From the NCBI RefSeq assembly GCF_003339505.1, contig NZ_QPIW01000028.1, positions 26,299 through 90,298 on the forward strand: a stretch of DNA of 64,000 nucleotides. Direction: 5' to 3'. The stretch is from Runella aurantiaca. Its GTDB lineage: Bacteria; Bacteroidota; Bacteroidia; Cytophagales; Spirosomataceae. The position numbers and the translations under genes were made by a program. Shown here one piece after another: positions 17,047 through 25,406 of this stretch. Numbering within the stretch: position 1 is the first letter of the stretch; each line of letters begins with the position of its first letter. The notes beneath the pieces were generated by a model. That model had not been told where the DNA came from. It made no database searches and saw only the letters and a list, made by a program, of their open reading frames with translations.

Positions 17047-18078
17047 ATGAAATCTATTTTCTGTACTGCATTAGCCTTTTTATCCCTTGGCGCTTATGCC
17101 CAAAAGGGAGTTGTACTGACGGACAAATCTGCGGATAAAAAAGTGGAAGTCTCCATTGATGGCAAACCGTTCACGAATTATTTTTACCCTGGCCCTTCCG
17201 TCCTCAAAAAAGCCGTATTGTATCCTCTACTCACGGCCCAAGGCACCAACATTACCCGCGGATGGCCGCTTGACCCTCGTCCGGGTGAGCGCGTTGACCA
17301 CCCTCACCACGTAGGCATGTGGCTCAACTATGAAGCCGTCAACGGGCACGATTTCTGGAACAACTCTCTGACCCCTCCCAGCTCAAAAGGAACCTACGGC
17401 ACGATAGTACACACGGGCATCAAAAGCCTGAAAAGTGGCAAAAAACAGGGTGAATTGACCGTAACGGCCGACTGGCTTGACAAAAACGGCGGCCTGATGC
17501 TGACCGAAACCACCACCTACGTATTCAGCGGCGACGCCACCACCCGCACCGTGGATCGCATCACCACCCTCACGGCCAAAACTGACCTTGTCACTTTCAA
17601 AGACGTGAAAGATGGGATGTTTGCGATTCGGGTGGCCCGTCAATTGGAGCATCCTTCCAAAAGCCCCGAGGTATTTACGGATGCGTCGGGAGTGGCCACA
17701 AAAGTACCGGTGATGGACAACACTGGCGTATCGGGCAGTTACCGCAACAGCGAGGGCATTGAAGGCGAAGAGGTATGGAGCAAACGCGCCCGTTGGTGTA
17801 ATTTGCGCGGAACAATGGGCAACGAAACCGTTAACCTAGTAATCCTCGACCACCCCAAAAACGCGGGTTATCCTACCTACTGGCACGCCCGGGGTTACGG
17901 GCTTTTTGCGGCCAACCCCCTCGGAATGAAGGTGTTCAGCCAAGGAAAAGAAGAAATGAACCTCCAACTCAAAAACGGCGAGTCAACCACCTTCCGTTAC
18001 CGCACCGTGATTGCCTCTGAGACACTATCAGACGACAAAATCAATCAGATTGCCGCTGATTTTGGCAAAGTTAAGTAG
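17047..18078 (+). CDS. PmoA-like (DUF6807) secreted protein
   Basis: A 343-residue protein with a cleavable signal peptide (FCTALAFLSLGAYAQ, ends ~18). The body contains NYFYPGPSVLKKAVLYPL, the conserved HPHHVGMWLNYEAVNG histidine-rich block, VVTADWLD-type strands and a C-terminal YWHARGYGLFAANPLG segment, matching proteins named PmoA-like or DUF6807. These occur in carbohydrate-linked clusters of Bacteroidota and have no firmly known activity. The gene is GC-rich (39 of 60 bases in 17521-17580), in contrast with the following AT-rich RT islet, and so forms the left flank of that islet. Confidence 0.8.
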   Translation: MKSIFCTALAFLSLGAYAQKGVVLTDKSADKKVEVSIDGKPFTNYFYPGPSVLKKAVLYPLLTAQGTNITRGWPLDPRPGERVDHPHHVGMWLNYEAVNGHDFWNNSLTPPSSKGTYGTIVHTGIKSLKSGKKQGELTVTADWLDKNGGLMLTETTTYVFSGDATTRTVDRITTLTAKTDLVTFKDVKDGMFAIRVARQLEHPSKSPEVFTDASGVATKVPVMDNTGVSGSYRNSEGIEGEEVWSKRARWCNLRGTMGNETVNLVILDHPKNAGYPTYWHARGYGLFAANPLGMKVFSQGKEEMNLQLKNGESTTFRYRTVIASETLSDDKINQIAADFGKVK

Positions 18079-18162
18079 CGATTTGTAGCCCATACTAGAC
18101 CAATCTGCCCTCAGTTTGTGGCAAGCTTAAAAGACAACACCCGACAAATCCAAAAGTAACCA

Positions 18163-19698
18163 ATGACGAAAGTTTTAGATCTTAATTATACAGACGCAAG
18201 GCTGTTTTTTCTCAAAGAAGAAAGTTATTTCAACTTTGACTTACCCCACTATTTTGTTTTTGGAAATTTACTTCAATTGGTTTCTAATCAACTCAACGGG
18301 CAAGGCATTTCAACTTTTTACTCAACAACTCATCAAGGCGGACAAACCACAAGGCATTTCCCAGCAGAATATGAAGACGTAAACTACAAGTTTCTTAATA
18401 ACAAAGACGGAAAATTTGCTTGGCGACCATTTCAACTAATTCACCCAGCTCTTTACGTTTCACTCGTCAATAAAATCACGGAGCAAGAAAATTGGAATGC
18501 TATCATTAGTCGATTTACTCAATTTCAAGCAAACCCCAAAATAAGATGTTACAGCATTCCTATTCGTTCTGACACAGACCAATCAGACAAAGCAACATCG
18601 GTAGGACAATGGTGGCAAACAATAGAACAACAATCCTTGGAATTGGCACTAAAATATGAATACGTTTTACATATTGATATATCGGATTGTTACGGTTCTA
18701 TTTATACACATTCCATTCCTTGGGCAATTCATACGAAAACAACAGCTAAAGCACAACGGAAAAATTTTCAACTTGTTGGAAACGTAATTGACAAGCATTT
18801 ACAAGATATGTCTTACGGACAGACAAATGGAATTCCCCAAGGAAGTGTTTTGATGGACTTTATCGCTGAAATGGTTCTTGGTTTTACAGATTTAGAACTT
18901 TCGGACAAAATTCAGCAAGACAATATACAGGATTATGAAATAATAAGGTATCGAGATGATTATCGGATTTTTTCAAATAATCCACAGACTGCTGAACACA
19001 TAACAAAACTATTGACAGAAATTTTGATAGAGCTTGGAATGCGATTGAACGCACAAAAAACTATTGTATCAAACAATGTCATTAAAAACTCTTTAAAGTC
19101 GGATAAATTATATTGGATTTCTTCAAAAAAGGGCGCAAAAAGTATTCAAGAACATTTATTGATTATTCACAAGCTATCCGAAGAACACCCGAATTCTGGA
19201 AGTTTATCAAAAGCTTTGAGTAAATTTTACAATAGAATAAAAGGCATATCAGAAACCTATCAAAATATAACAGTCTTGGTAAGCATTTTGGTTGACATAA
19301 TGTTTAAGAACCCAAGAACATACCCAATAGCTTCCGCGATTCTTAGCAAACTACTTTCACTTATTCTTGACAACAATAAAAAGAACGATTTACTAAATCT
19401 TATTTACCAACGGTTTGAAAAAATACCAAATACTGGGCACATTAAGATTTGGCTTCAAAGACTTACAATTAAACTTGACAGGCAAAGACAATACTCAGAA
19501 AAGCTCTGTGAAAAGGTAAATGTTCCTGCATTGCAAATTTGGAATTCTGATTGGTTAGAGAATAACCTAAAAAACATTATTGAGCAGACACCAATTATTG
19601 ACGAAGCCATAATTGCAGGTATAGATGTAGTAATTACAAGCGAAGAAATTGAATTGTTCAAAACTGAATATGACTATTCAGAACAGACAGCAGAATAA
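18163..19698 (+). CDS. Orphan reverse transcriptase, candidate defence-type (unknown-group) RT
   Basis: A 511-residue protein with RNA-directed DNA polymerase motifs: motif A at 171-182 (IDISDCYGSIY, Asp172), motif B at 223-231 (GIPQGSVLM), catalytic YRDD at 263-266, and motif D around 291-300 (LGMRLNAQKT). About 160 residues precede motif A (including WRPFQLIHPALYVSL), and ~200 helical residues follow the palm. No maturase X domain, HNH endonuclease, or retron-type VTG thumb was seen, which argues against group II introns and retrons and fits the unknown-group/Abi/DRT class. Composition is AT-rich (19 of 60 G+C in 18181-18240), suggesting transfer. A strong hairpin begins six bases after the stop. 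The RT call is secure; the defence role is inferred. Confidence 0.85.
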   Translation: MTKVLDLNYTDARLFFLKEESYFNFDLPHYFVFGNLLQLVSNQLNGQGISTFYSTTHQGGQTTRHFPAEYEDVNYKFLNNKDGKFAWRPFQLIHPALYVSLVNKITEQENWNAIISRFTQFQANPKIRCYSIPIRSDTDQSDKATSVGQWWQTIEQQSLELALKYEYVLHIDISDCYGSIYTHSIPWAIHTKTTAKAQRKNFQLVGNVIDKHLQDMSYGQTNGIPQGSVLMDFIAEMVLGFTDLELSDKIQQDNIQDYEIIRYRDDYRIFSNNPQTAEHITKLLTEILIELGMRLNAQKTIVSNNVIKNSLKSDKLYWISSKKGAKSIQEHLLIIHKLSEEHPNSGSLSKALSKFYNRIKGISETYQNITVLVSILVDIMFKNPRTYPIASAILSKLLSLILDNNKKNDLLNLIYQRFEKIPNTGHIKIWLQRLTIKLDRQRQYSEKLCEKVNVPALQIWNSDWLENNLKNIIEQTPIIDEAIIAGIDVVITSEEIELFKTEYDYSEQTAE

Positions 19699-19703
19699 AA
19701 AAC

Positions 19704-19739
19704 CAGCCCATAATAAAGCAAAACCGTTATTATGGGCTG
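19704..19739. repeat. Perfect 13-bp inverted repeat just after the RT stop codon
   Basis: CAGCCCATAATAA (19704-19716) pairs exactly with TTATTATGGGCTG (19727-19739) across a 10-base loop. There is no T-run after it, so it is not a textbook intrinsic terminator. It could be a 3' stability hairpin, part of a noncoding RNA linked to the RT, or a terminator that works without a U-tract. Confidence 0.75.
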
Positions 19740-19852
19740 ACATGCTTCGAATGAACAGTAGCGATGGAAGTCAGTCACTTATCCAAGACCCGAAACATTA
19801 GTCATCAGCATAAAAGGCCGCCATCGGTAACAAACTCGAATAACACTGTTTC

Positions 19853-19860
19853 TATATTTG
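19853..19860 (+). promoter_or_regulatory. Candidate -7 element for the HTH gene
   Basis: TATATTTG fits TAnnTTTG exactly. It lies 43 bases before the ATG at 19903 and overlaps the TTG at 19858 that opens the longest frame. Transcription starting just downstream would exclude that earlier start. Confidence 0.45.
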
Positions 19861-19902
19861 GAAACAATGGCTACTACCTTTATGGCATTAAACAAGGCAA
19901 TA

Positions 19903-20229
19903 ATGGCAACTAAAGAAATCAAGACTTATTCGCTTGCCGAAATGAAGGACAAGTATATCGGTAAAGTTGGTACTGCTGACCGTGACGAATACGAATATGA
20001 ACTTCGTATGGACGTTTTGGGAAAAATGATTAAAACAGCAAGACAAGAACGCCATTTGACACAAGAAGAACTCGGAAGACTTGTAGGAGTTCAGAAAGCC
20101 CAAATTTCCAAACTTGAAAGCAGTGCAAACAGTGCAACAGTTGGCACTATTTTGAAAGTATTTAAAGCATTAAAAGCAGAGATAAACTTTAATGTAAAAC
20201 TCGAAGACAACTTTGTTAAACTTGTCTGA
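19903..20229 (+). CDS. XRE-family HTH protein, HigA-like antitoxin without visible toxin
   Basis: The ATG at 19903 gives 108 residues starting MATKEIKTYSLAEMKDKYIG; the frame opens 15 codons earlier, but that start lies inside the promoter motif. A HigA-type N-terminal helix region is followed by a Cro/CI HTH at ~45-98 (GKMIKTARQERHLTQEELG, then VGVQKAQISKLESS) and a short C-terminal tail. Such proteins usually repress their own operon and neutralise a HigB RNase encoded just upstream. Here the 200 bp upstream hold no toxin frame, only the RT, so the gene is an orphan antitoxin, a remnant, or a regulator of the RT islet. Confidence 0.75.
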   Translation: MATKEIKTYSLAEMKDKYIGKVGTADRDEYEYELRMDVLGKMIKTARQERHLTQEELGRLVGVQKAQISKLESSANSATVGTILKVFKALKAEINFNVKLEDNFVKLV

Positions 20230-20357
20230 CAGAAAAGAAAGCCGAACGCACAATAGCAGTTTGGCAATAAGGCCCCAATCCCCAACAACCGTTAGCTATA
20301 AAGTATAATAACAACACGAATAGCAAATTGACATTCAACCGCTAGACAATAGACACA

Positions 20358-20642
20358 ATGACACTTTTTTGGGTTCTTTGGGGCATCGACGCTGTAATAT
20401 CGCTGGTGGTGCTGTATTTTTTCTTCATTGGCTTAGTAGATGGCTCCGTCTCCTCCTTCAATATGGGCTTATGGGTCATGATTTTATTGGGCATCGGCGC
20501 CATTATGCTGGGGAGTCTGTGGCTAAAATCAAATGACTATCTCCGTATAGCCAAGATCGTTCTGGCTATTTTGGCCGTACCCGGGCTACTGTATGCTTTA
20601 TTTATGCTCATGATCATTATTACCAAACCGCGCTGGAATTAA
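20358..20642 (+). CDS. Small integral membrane protein, function unknown
   Basis: A 94-residue, almost entirely hydrophobic protein with three predicted membrane segments (VISLVVLYFFFIGLV, MGLWVMILLGIGAIMLGSLW and IVLAILAVPGLLYALFMLMII), ending KPRWN. Similar small proteins recur in Bacteroidota, sometimes labelled osmoprotectant transporter permease without experimental basis. GC content returns to the local level here, so it marks the right flank of the AT-rich RT islet. Function is not assigned. Confidence 0.7.
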   Translation: MTLFWVLWGIDAVISLVVLYFFFIGLVDGSVSSFNMGLWVMILLGIGAIMLGSLWLKSNDYLRIAKIVLAILAVPGLLYALFMLMIIITKPRWN

Positions 20643-20746
20643 CCTTTCAGGCCGTTTTTTTGACGATTCAGTCGGAGGGAGTTGTTCTACGAAAAAGGTT
20701 TTTGTTGTTTTACAGTCTCTTTAACAACTCAAAAACACGATTTGCA

Positions 20747-21595
20747 ATGAAACTTTTCTCCTCCGTAAGCACGCTCCTCCTTTGTCTAAGCCTAGGAATG
20801 GCGCACGCCCAAATCAAAACCCCCGCTGCCAGCCCCTCCGCCACGGCGGTACAAAGCATCGGTTTGGCCAATGTAACCGTAGAATACAGCCGCCCAGCGT
20901 TGAAAGGCCGTAAGTTATTCGGCACCCCTCTGGCCCCTTACGGTCAAGTTTGGAGAACGGGCGCCAACAAAGTGCCTAACCTGATTTTATCCCAAGAAAT
21001 GACCCTCGAAGGACAAAAAGTACCTGCGGGCACGTATGGTTTGTTTACCATCCCGACCGAGACCGAATGGACGATTATTCTGAGCAAAAACCCCAATCAA
21101 TGGGGAGCGTATGGTTATAAACAAACCGACGACCTCCTCAGGTTTAAGGTAAAAGCCGAAAAAACGGCGAAAACGGAAGAGTATTTCACGATTGAATTTA
21201 CCGACTTTACGCCCAATTCGGCCAAAATCGCCATTCGTTGGGAGAATTTACAGGCCAAATTCAGCATTTCGCACGACCCCGATGCGCAAATCATGGCGGA
21301 GATTCAACAAAAAATAAACGCGCCTACGGTCACTGAAGGTACGTACTCAGACGCCGCAAATTATTACTACGACACCAACCGCGATTTGAACAAAGCCTAC
21401 GAATGGGCCAATAAAGTGGTCGAGAAAGAAAAAGAATACTGGACCTACTACCTGCGGGGGAAAATTGCCGCTAAAATCGGAAAATGCGACGTAGCCATCG
21501 CTGATGCCCAAAAAGGCTTAGAACTGGCAAAAAAAGCCAACGATGGGGCCTACATCCTAAACCATACCAACGTCTTAAAAGCTTGCGGGAAATAA
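20747..21595 (+). CDS. DUF2911 domain secreted protein
   Basis: The ATG at 20747 is chosen because it begins a signal peptide (MKLFSSVSTLLLCLSLGMA, cleaved near AHA-Q); the frame opens at a TTG 29 codons earlier. The 282-residue product carries the DUF2911 block: VTVEYSRPALKGRKLFG, YGQVWRTGANKVPNLILS, VPAGTYGLFTIPTETEWTI and NQWGAYGY. A C-terminal helical part (~210-280, with YDTNRDLNKAYEWANKVV and CDVAIADAQKGLELAKKA) resembles a TPR-type pair. The protein should be periplasmic or exported. The family is widespread in Bacteroidota and of unknown function. Confidence 0.85.
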   Translation: MKLFSSVSTLLLCLSLGMAHAQIKTPAASPSATAVQSIGLANVTVEYSRPALKGRKLFGTPLAPYGQVWRTGANKVPNLILSQEMTLEGQKVPAGTYGLFTIPTETEWTIILSKNPNQWGAYGYKQTDDLLRFKVKAEKTAKTEEYFTIEFTDFTPNSAKIAIRWENLQAKFSISHDPDAQIMAEIQQKINAPTVTEGTYSDAANYYYDTNRDLNKAYEWANKVVEKEKEYWTYYLRGKIAAKIGKCDVAIADAQKGLELAKKANDGAYILNHTNVLKACGK

Positions 21596-21618
21596 ACTCT
21601 TTTATAAGTCACTCATAT

Positions 21619-21655
21619 ACAGAAGGGTTGAAAGTCTGACTTTCAACCCTTCTGT
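21619..21655. terminator. Perfect 17-bp hairpin between DUF2911 gene and queA
   Basis: Bases 21619-21635 and 21639-21655 are exact reverse complements with a three-base loop. The structure lies between convergent genes and probably terminates both. Confidence 0.8.
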
Positions 21656-21678
21656 GTGTATAACCAAATTTGAATTTT

Positions 21679-22911
21679 CTAATCGACTCTCCACAACAGC
21701 GAAGAATCTCCGTAGCTCAAAAAACGATAATCGTTGGCCAAAGCCGCTTGATAAACGCTACGCCACTGTGGACCCAAAAACGCCGCCACTAACAGCATCA
21801 ACGTTGAGCCCGGTTGGTGATAATTCGTAATCAGTCCTTTACATATTTTGAAACGATATCCTGGAAAAATCATTATCTCCGTCTCCCCCACCAATTCTTC
21901 TAGCTGAGCACCCGCCATGTAAGCCAAAATAGCCTTTAAAGACGCTTGAGGTGTGGGTTCGAAGGGATAATCCAAGTAAGGAGTCAGCTTTTCAATAAAA
22001 AAATGCTCACCGTCATTTCTTTGGCCTAAAGACGAAGTCAGCAATTTGACCCCAATCCAGTATAAACTTTCTAATGAGCGCATGGAGGTGGTGCCAACGG
22101 CAACCACTTGCTCAATGTTCAGAAGAAGATTTTCAATAAAGGATTTCTTAAAAACCACCTGCTCCGAATGCATGGTATGCTCCACCGCATTCTGAACCTT
22201 TACGGGTTGGAACGTGCCCGCCCCCACGTGCAGGGTTACAAAATCGTGGTGGATGCCTTTATCGGAAAGTTGCTGAAATACATTTTCCGTAAAATGAAGC
22301 CCAGCCGTGGGGGCCGCTACGGCTCCCTCTACTTTTGAATACACGGTTTGATACGTATCCGAATCATGCGCATCGGCATGACGCCCCAAATAAGGCGGCA
22401 ACGGAATTTCGCCCAATGCGCGAATCACGTCGGCAAAATACAAGCCCCCCGACCAACTGAAATGAACCCAATTTTTTTCGTTATCAATCAGTTCGGCCTC
22501 TACACTGCACTTTGTTCCTTGCACCACACACTCAATACTGAGTTTTTCTCCCGCTTTCCAACGTTTCTTATTCCCAATCATGCAACTCCAAACGCAAAAC
22601 TGGGTTTGCTGCATGATGTCATTGATAATGCGGGAAGGCGCTTCTGGATGCAGTAAAAAGATTTCGATGGTTGCTCCCGTTGCTTTCTGAAAAAAGACCC
22701 GCGCAGGAATTACTTTGGTATTGTTAAAAACCAGAAAAGTATGCTGCGGCAAAAACTGCGATAAATCATAAAAATGCTCGTGCTGGATTTGACCGTTGTC
22801 AAAAATAAGCAGTTTTGAAGTATCGCGAGGTTCAACAGGAAAGCGGGCAATACGCTCATCGGGTAAGTCGTAATGATAATCCGCGAGTGGTATTTCGGGG
22901 AGATTTTGCAT
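21679..22911 (-). CDS. queA: S-adenosylmethionine:tRNA ribosyltransferase-isomerase
   Basis: A 410-residue cytoplasmic enzyme that transfers the ribosyl part of SAM onto preQ1 in tRNA to give epoxyqueuosine. Family landmarks are the N-terminal YHYDLPDERIARFPVEPRD and SKLLIFDN, FLVFNNTKVIPARVF, GEIPLPPYLGR, YQTVYSKVEGAVAAPTAGLHF, DFVTLHVGAGTFQPV and the C-terminal LITNYHQPGSTLMLLVAAF. The inserted segments make it slightly longer than the E. coli protein (about 356 residues), as often seen in Bacteroidota. It is the first of a minus-strand pair with the membrane protein gene upstream at 22929. Confidence 0.95.
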   Translation of the reverse strand: MQNLPEIPLADYHYDLPDERIARFPVEPRDTSKLLIFDNGQIQHEHFYDLSQFLPQHTFLVFNNTKVIPARVFFQKATGATIEIFLLHPEAPSRIINDIMQQTQFCVWSCMIGNKKRWKAGEKLSIECVVQGTKCSVEAELIDNEKNWVHFSWSGGLYFADVIRALGEIPLPPYLGRHADAHDSDTYQTVYSKVEGAVAAPTAGLHFTENVFQQLSDKGIHHDFVTLHVGAGTFQPVKVQNAVEHTMHSEQVVFKKSFIENLLLNIEQVVAVGTTSMRSLESLYWIGVKLLTSSLGQRNDGEHFFIEKLTPYLDYPFEPTPQASLKAILAYMAGAQLEELVGETEIMIFPGYRFKICKGLITNYHQPGSTLMLLVAAFLGPQWRSVYQAALANDYRFLSYGDSSLLWRVD

Positions 22912-22928
22912 AACAGACCCTCAACTAA

Positions 22929-23438
22929 CTAAAGCTCCTCTACTTTTGGTTTTATCATCAACCGAATGGGCAATGCCAAAACGATGATTAACAACAAAAT
23001 CACAATTAGATAGAACAACCCTTCAAAATCGCCGATTTTAAAGGTAAATTCGTTGTTGACCGTGGCAAGAACAAATACCGTCATGGCAATAATGGTATTA
23101 ATCATGGCGACCAAGCTAAAAATCCAGTTTTGAATATGCTCGTTGAGGTCATCGCGTTGGGCGGTCCATTCGGTTTGGTTCGGAATAGGCAGTAGATGAC
23201 TCGGCAATTTAATGAGTTGGCGGCCCAAGGCGGGAAAAAGAACATTGTTGGCCACAATCAGTGCGACCAGAATATAGAAAACATCTGACTTCCCAATGAA
23301 TTCGTCGGCTTTACCGAAGGCGTCAAAGTGTACACCGACATCAGCACTAAAAAGACTATAACTGTAAATAGATGTACCAAACACCGCAATCATTGAAAAA
23401 AAACGCCACGTGCGGATGGCTAAAGTTGTAAATTTCAT
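22929..23438 (-). CDS. Four-helix membrane protein, function unknown
   Basis: A 169-residue protein with hydrophobic segments near ~13-30 (FFSMIAVFGTSIYSYSLF), ~52-68 (VFYILVALIVANNVLFPAL), ~105-127 (WIFSLVAMINTIIAMTVFVLA) and ~138-160 (GLFYLIVILLLIIVLALPIRL). The loop between the second and third segments is polar. I do not recognise a family. It is encoded 17 bases upstream of queA on the same strand, which suggests co-transcription without implying a shared role. Confidence 0.65.
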   Translation of the reverse strand: MKFTTLAIRTWRFFSMIAVFGTSIYSYSLFSADVGVHFDAFGKADEFIGKSDVFYILVALIVANNVLFPALGRQLIKLPSHLLPIPNQTEWTAQRDDLNEHIQNWIFSLVAMINTIIAMTVFVLATVNNEFTFKIGDFEGLFYLIVILLLIIVLALPIRLMIKPKVEEL

Positions 23439-23531
23439 AGTTAAAAAGTTAAGGGTTAAAAGTCAAAAATTAAAGGTTTGCATTAACCCCTAATTTCTAA
23501 CTCTTAACCCTTTATCAATGTTTTAAAGAAA

Positions 23532-25121
23532 TCAAGTTGCTGCGATTTCTATTTCTTCACCGTATTTATCGTAGAATTTAAACTCAGTTACAGCCAAAGA
23601 GCTGTCTTTCAAAAGTTTAACCCACGATTTATATCTAAACAACCACTTGAGTCGGGGCGACGGGAATCCCGCCGTAAAGTACGCGTGCAAGTACGGGTGA
23701 AGGGCTACCGACACCTTTTGTTCATTTTGACGGGTAAGGAGATATTCAAGGTTATTTTCAATAATATCCGAAATCAGGATACTGGGCTGAATCGTACCAG
23801 TTCCATTACACGTTGGACACACTTCGCGGGTCACAATGTTAATTTCTGGACGAACCCGTTGGCGCGTAATCTGCATCAACCCAAACTTTGTCAGCGGGAG
23901 CAACGTAAACTTCGAACGGTCGGCCTTCATTTCGGCTTTCATTTCGTCGTATAGCTGCTTTTTATGCTCGGCTTTCTTCATATCAATGAAGTCTACCACA
24001 ATGATTCCGCCCATATCGCGCAAGCGCAATTGGCGGGCAATTTCTTTCGCCGCTTCGATGTTGGTGTGCAGTGCCGTGTCTTCCTGATTTTCCTCGTTAT
24101 TGGACTTGTTACCGCTGTTGACATCTATCACGTGGAGTGCTTCGGTGTGTTCTACGATGAGATACCCACCTCCCGGAAGGCTTACCGAGCGTCCAAACAA
24201 TGATTTAATTTGCTTTTCAAGGCCTACCTGCTCAAACAGCTTATTTTTGCCGCTGTATAGTTTGAGAATTTTCTCTTTATCAGGCGCAATCGTGTGAATA
24301 AACCCTTTGATGTCGTCGTACATCTCTTTGGTATCCACCGTGATACTATCAAAAGTATCGTTTAGTAGATCTCGCATAATGGACGACGCCCGATTCATCT
24401 CCCCGATGATTCGGTCACGGGGTTTTGCTTCGGTGAGCATTTTCATTCCGTTTTCCCACTTTTGAATGGAGTTTTGAATATCTCTATCCAATTCTTCCAC
24501 TTCCTTATTGGCCGCTACGGTGCGAACAATAATCCCGAAGTTAGCGGGTTTCACCGAGGTCATTAATCGGTGTAAACGGGTGCGTTCAGCCTTATCCGTA
24601 ATTTTTTTAGAGATATTGACTGAATTTGAAAAGGGAACTAACACCGCGTAGCGACCTGCAATAGAAATGTCGCAAGATAGACGGGGGCCTTTGGTAGAAA
24701 TAGGCTCTTTGACAACCTGGACGAGTATGGGCTGATTTTTGCCCAACACTTTGTCAATTTTTCCAAGTTTGTCAATTTCCGGCTCCATTTTGAAGTTATT
24801 CAATTTGCCGGAATTCATTCGCTTCGCAATGACCTCTTTGGTCAATTTGTTAAGCGACTGGACGTTTGCACCTAAATCATGGTAATGTAGAAAAGCATCT
24901 TTTTCGTATCCGATGTCAACAAAAGCAGCGTTCAAACCAGTAACGAGTTTCCGAACAGTTCCTAAATAAATATCACCGACCGTAAAACTGTTTTCCGACT
25001 CCTCCACATGGTACTCCACAAGGCGCTTTTGTTGCAAAAGCGCTATGCGTGTCCCTTTTTGTGAGGCACTGATGATTAATTCGCTACTCAATGTTTTGTA
25101 AGGATCTAAGGTGAAAACCAT
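23532..25121 (-). CDS. rng: Ribonuclease G/E family endoribonuclease
   Basis: A 529-residue protein of RNase G type. It has an S1-like RNA-binding part (VGDIYLGTVRKLVTGLNAAFVDIGYEKDAFLHY), 5'-sensor residues in the middle, and the DNase-I-like catalytic domain with LHVIDVNSGN and GGIIVVDFIDM, whose Asp residues bind Mg. The zinc-link motif CPTCNGTG supports dimerisation. The long unstructured C-terminus of RNase E is absent. It processes rRNA and decays mRNA in related bacteria. The start is the first ATG; the conserved sequence begins at SSELIISASQKGTRIALL, so about ten leading residues may be an extension. Confidence 0.92.
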   Translation of the reverse strand: MVFTLDPYKTLSSELIISASQKGTRIALLQQKRLVEYHVEESENSFTVGDIYLGTVRKLVTGLNAAFVDIGYEKDAFLHYHDLGANVQSLNKLTKEVIAKRMNSGKLNNFKMEPEIDKLGKIDKVLGKNQPILVQVVKEPISTKGPRLSCDISIAGRYAVLVPFSNSVNISKKITDKAERTRLHRLMTSVKPANFGIIVRTVAANKEVEELDRDIQNSIQKWENGMKMLTEAKPRDRIIGEMNRASSIMRDLLNDTFDSITVDTKEMYDDIKGFIHTIAPDKEKILKLYSGKNKLFEQVGLEKQIKSLFGRSVSLPGGGYLIVEHTEALHVIDVNSGNKSNNEENQEDTALHTNIEAAKEIARQLRLRDMGGIIVVDFIDMKKAEHKKQLYDEMKAEMKADRSKFTLLPLTKFGLMQITRQRVRPEINIVTREVCPTCNGTGTIQPSILISDIIENNLEYLLTRQNEQKVSVALHPYLHAYFTAGFPSPRLKWLFRYKSWVKLLKDSSLAVTEFKFYDKYGEEIEIAAT

Positions 25122-25189
25122 TCCGTAAACCTTACGAATGGTTCAAAACAACTACATAGTCAAAAAGGCATTTGACGAAGCATATAAAA

Positions 25190-25225
25190 CCCAAAACCAA
25201 GGTTGAAAAGCACCTTGGTTTTGGG
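25190..25225. terminator. Perfect 14-bp hairpin after the small ribosomal-type gene
   Basis: CCCAAAACCAAGGT (25190-25203) pairs exactly with ACCTTGGTTTTGGG (25212-25225). Read on the minus strand it follows the 29-codon gene and is followed by a T-rich run, as expected of an intrinsic terminator. Confidence 0.85.
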
Positions 25226-25231
25226 ATAAAA

Positions 25232-25321
25232 TTACTTCTTCTTATGACGATTTTTTCTGAGGCGCTTTTTCCGTTTGTGAGTAGCGATTTTGTGTCTTTT
25301 TCTTTTCTTTCCGCAAGGCAT
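25232..25321 (-). CDS. 29-residue AURKAIP1/COX24-like (bS22/mS38-type) ribosomal protein
   Basis: The ATG at 25321 begins MPCGKKRKRHKIATHKRKKR, continuing Lys/Arg-rich for 29 residues to a TAA. This very basic sequence matches the short COX24/AURKAIP1-domain proteins of Bacteroidota, related to the mitochondrial ribosomal protein mS38, and is probably a small-subunit ribosomal component. It has its own strong terminator downstream and lies between RNase G and the TPR gene. Its small size makes it easy to miss. The composition and KRKRHKIATHKRKKR core make the call fairly firm. Confidence 0.8.
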   Translation of the reverse strand: MPCGKKRKRHKIATHKRKKRLRKNRHKKK

Positions 25322-25406
25322 AGCTTTACAATTTTTAAGTTAATTAGTATGTTACAGCGGTCATGTACCGCATGTTATTCGTTTGTGAGTACCGCGAATA
25401 ACGGTT

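Noticed and set aside
19740..19852. Degenerate HigB remnant before the HigA-like gene.
   Set aside because: A frame ending YYLYGIKQGNNGN is faintly reminiscent of a HigB tail, but no catalytic or fold motif supports it.
20230..20357. Possible integron-type attC recombination site downstream of the HTH gene (GTT core near 20290).
   Set aside because: The GTTAGCT sequence does not fit the GTTRRRY core, and only a six-pair imperfect stem with AGCCGAAC can be drawn.
23440..23531. TTAAGGGTTAA-type repeats between the membrane protein and RNase G genes.
   Set aside because: Low-complexity AT-rich sequence without consistent spacing or symmetry.
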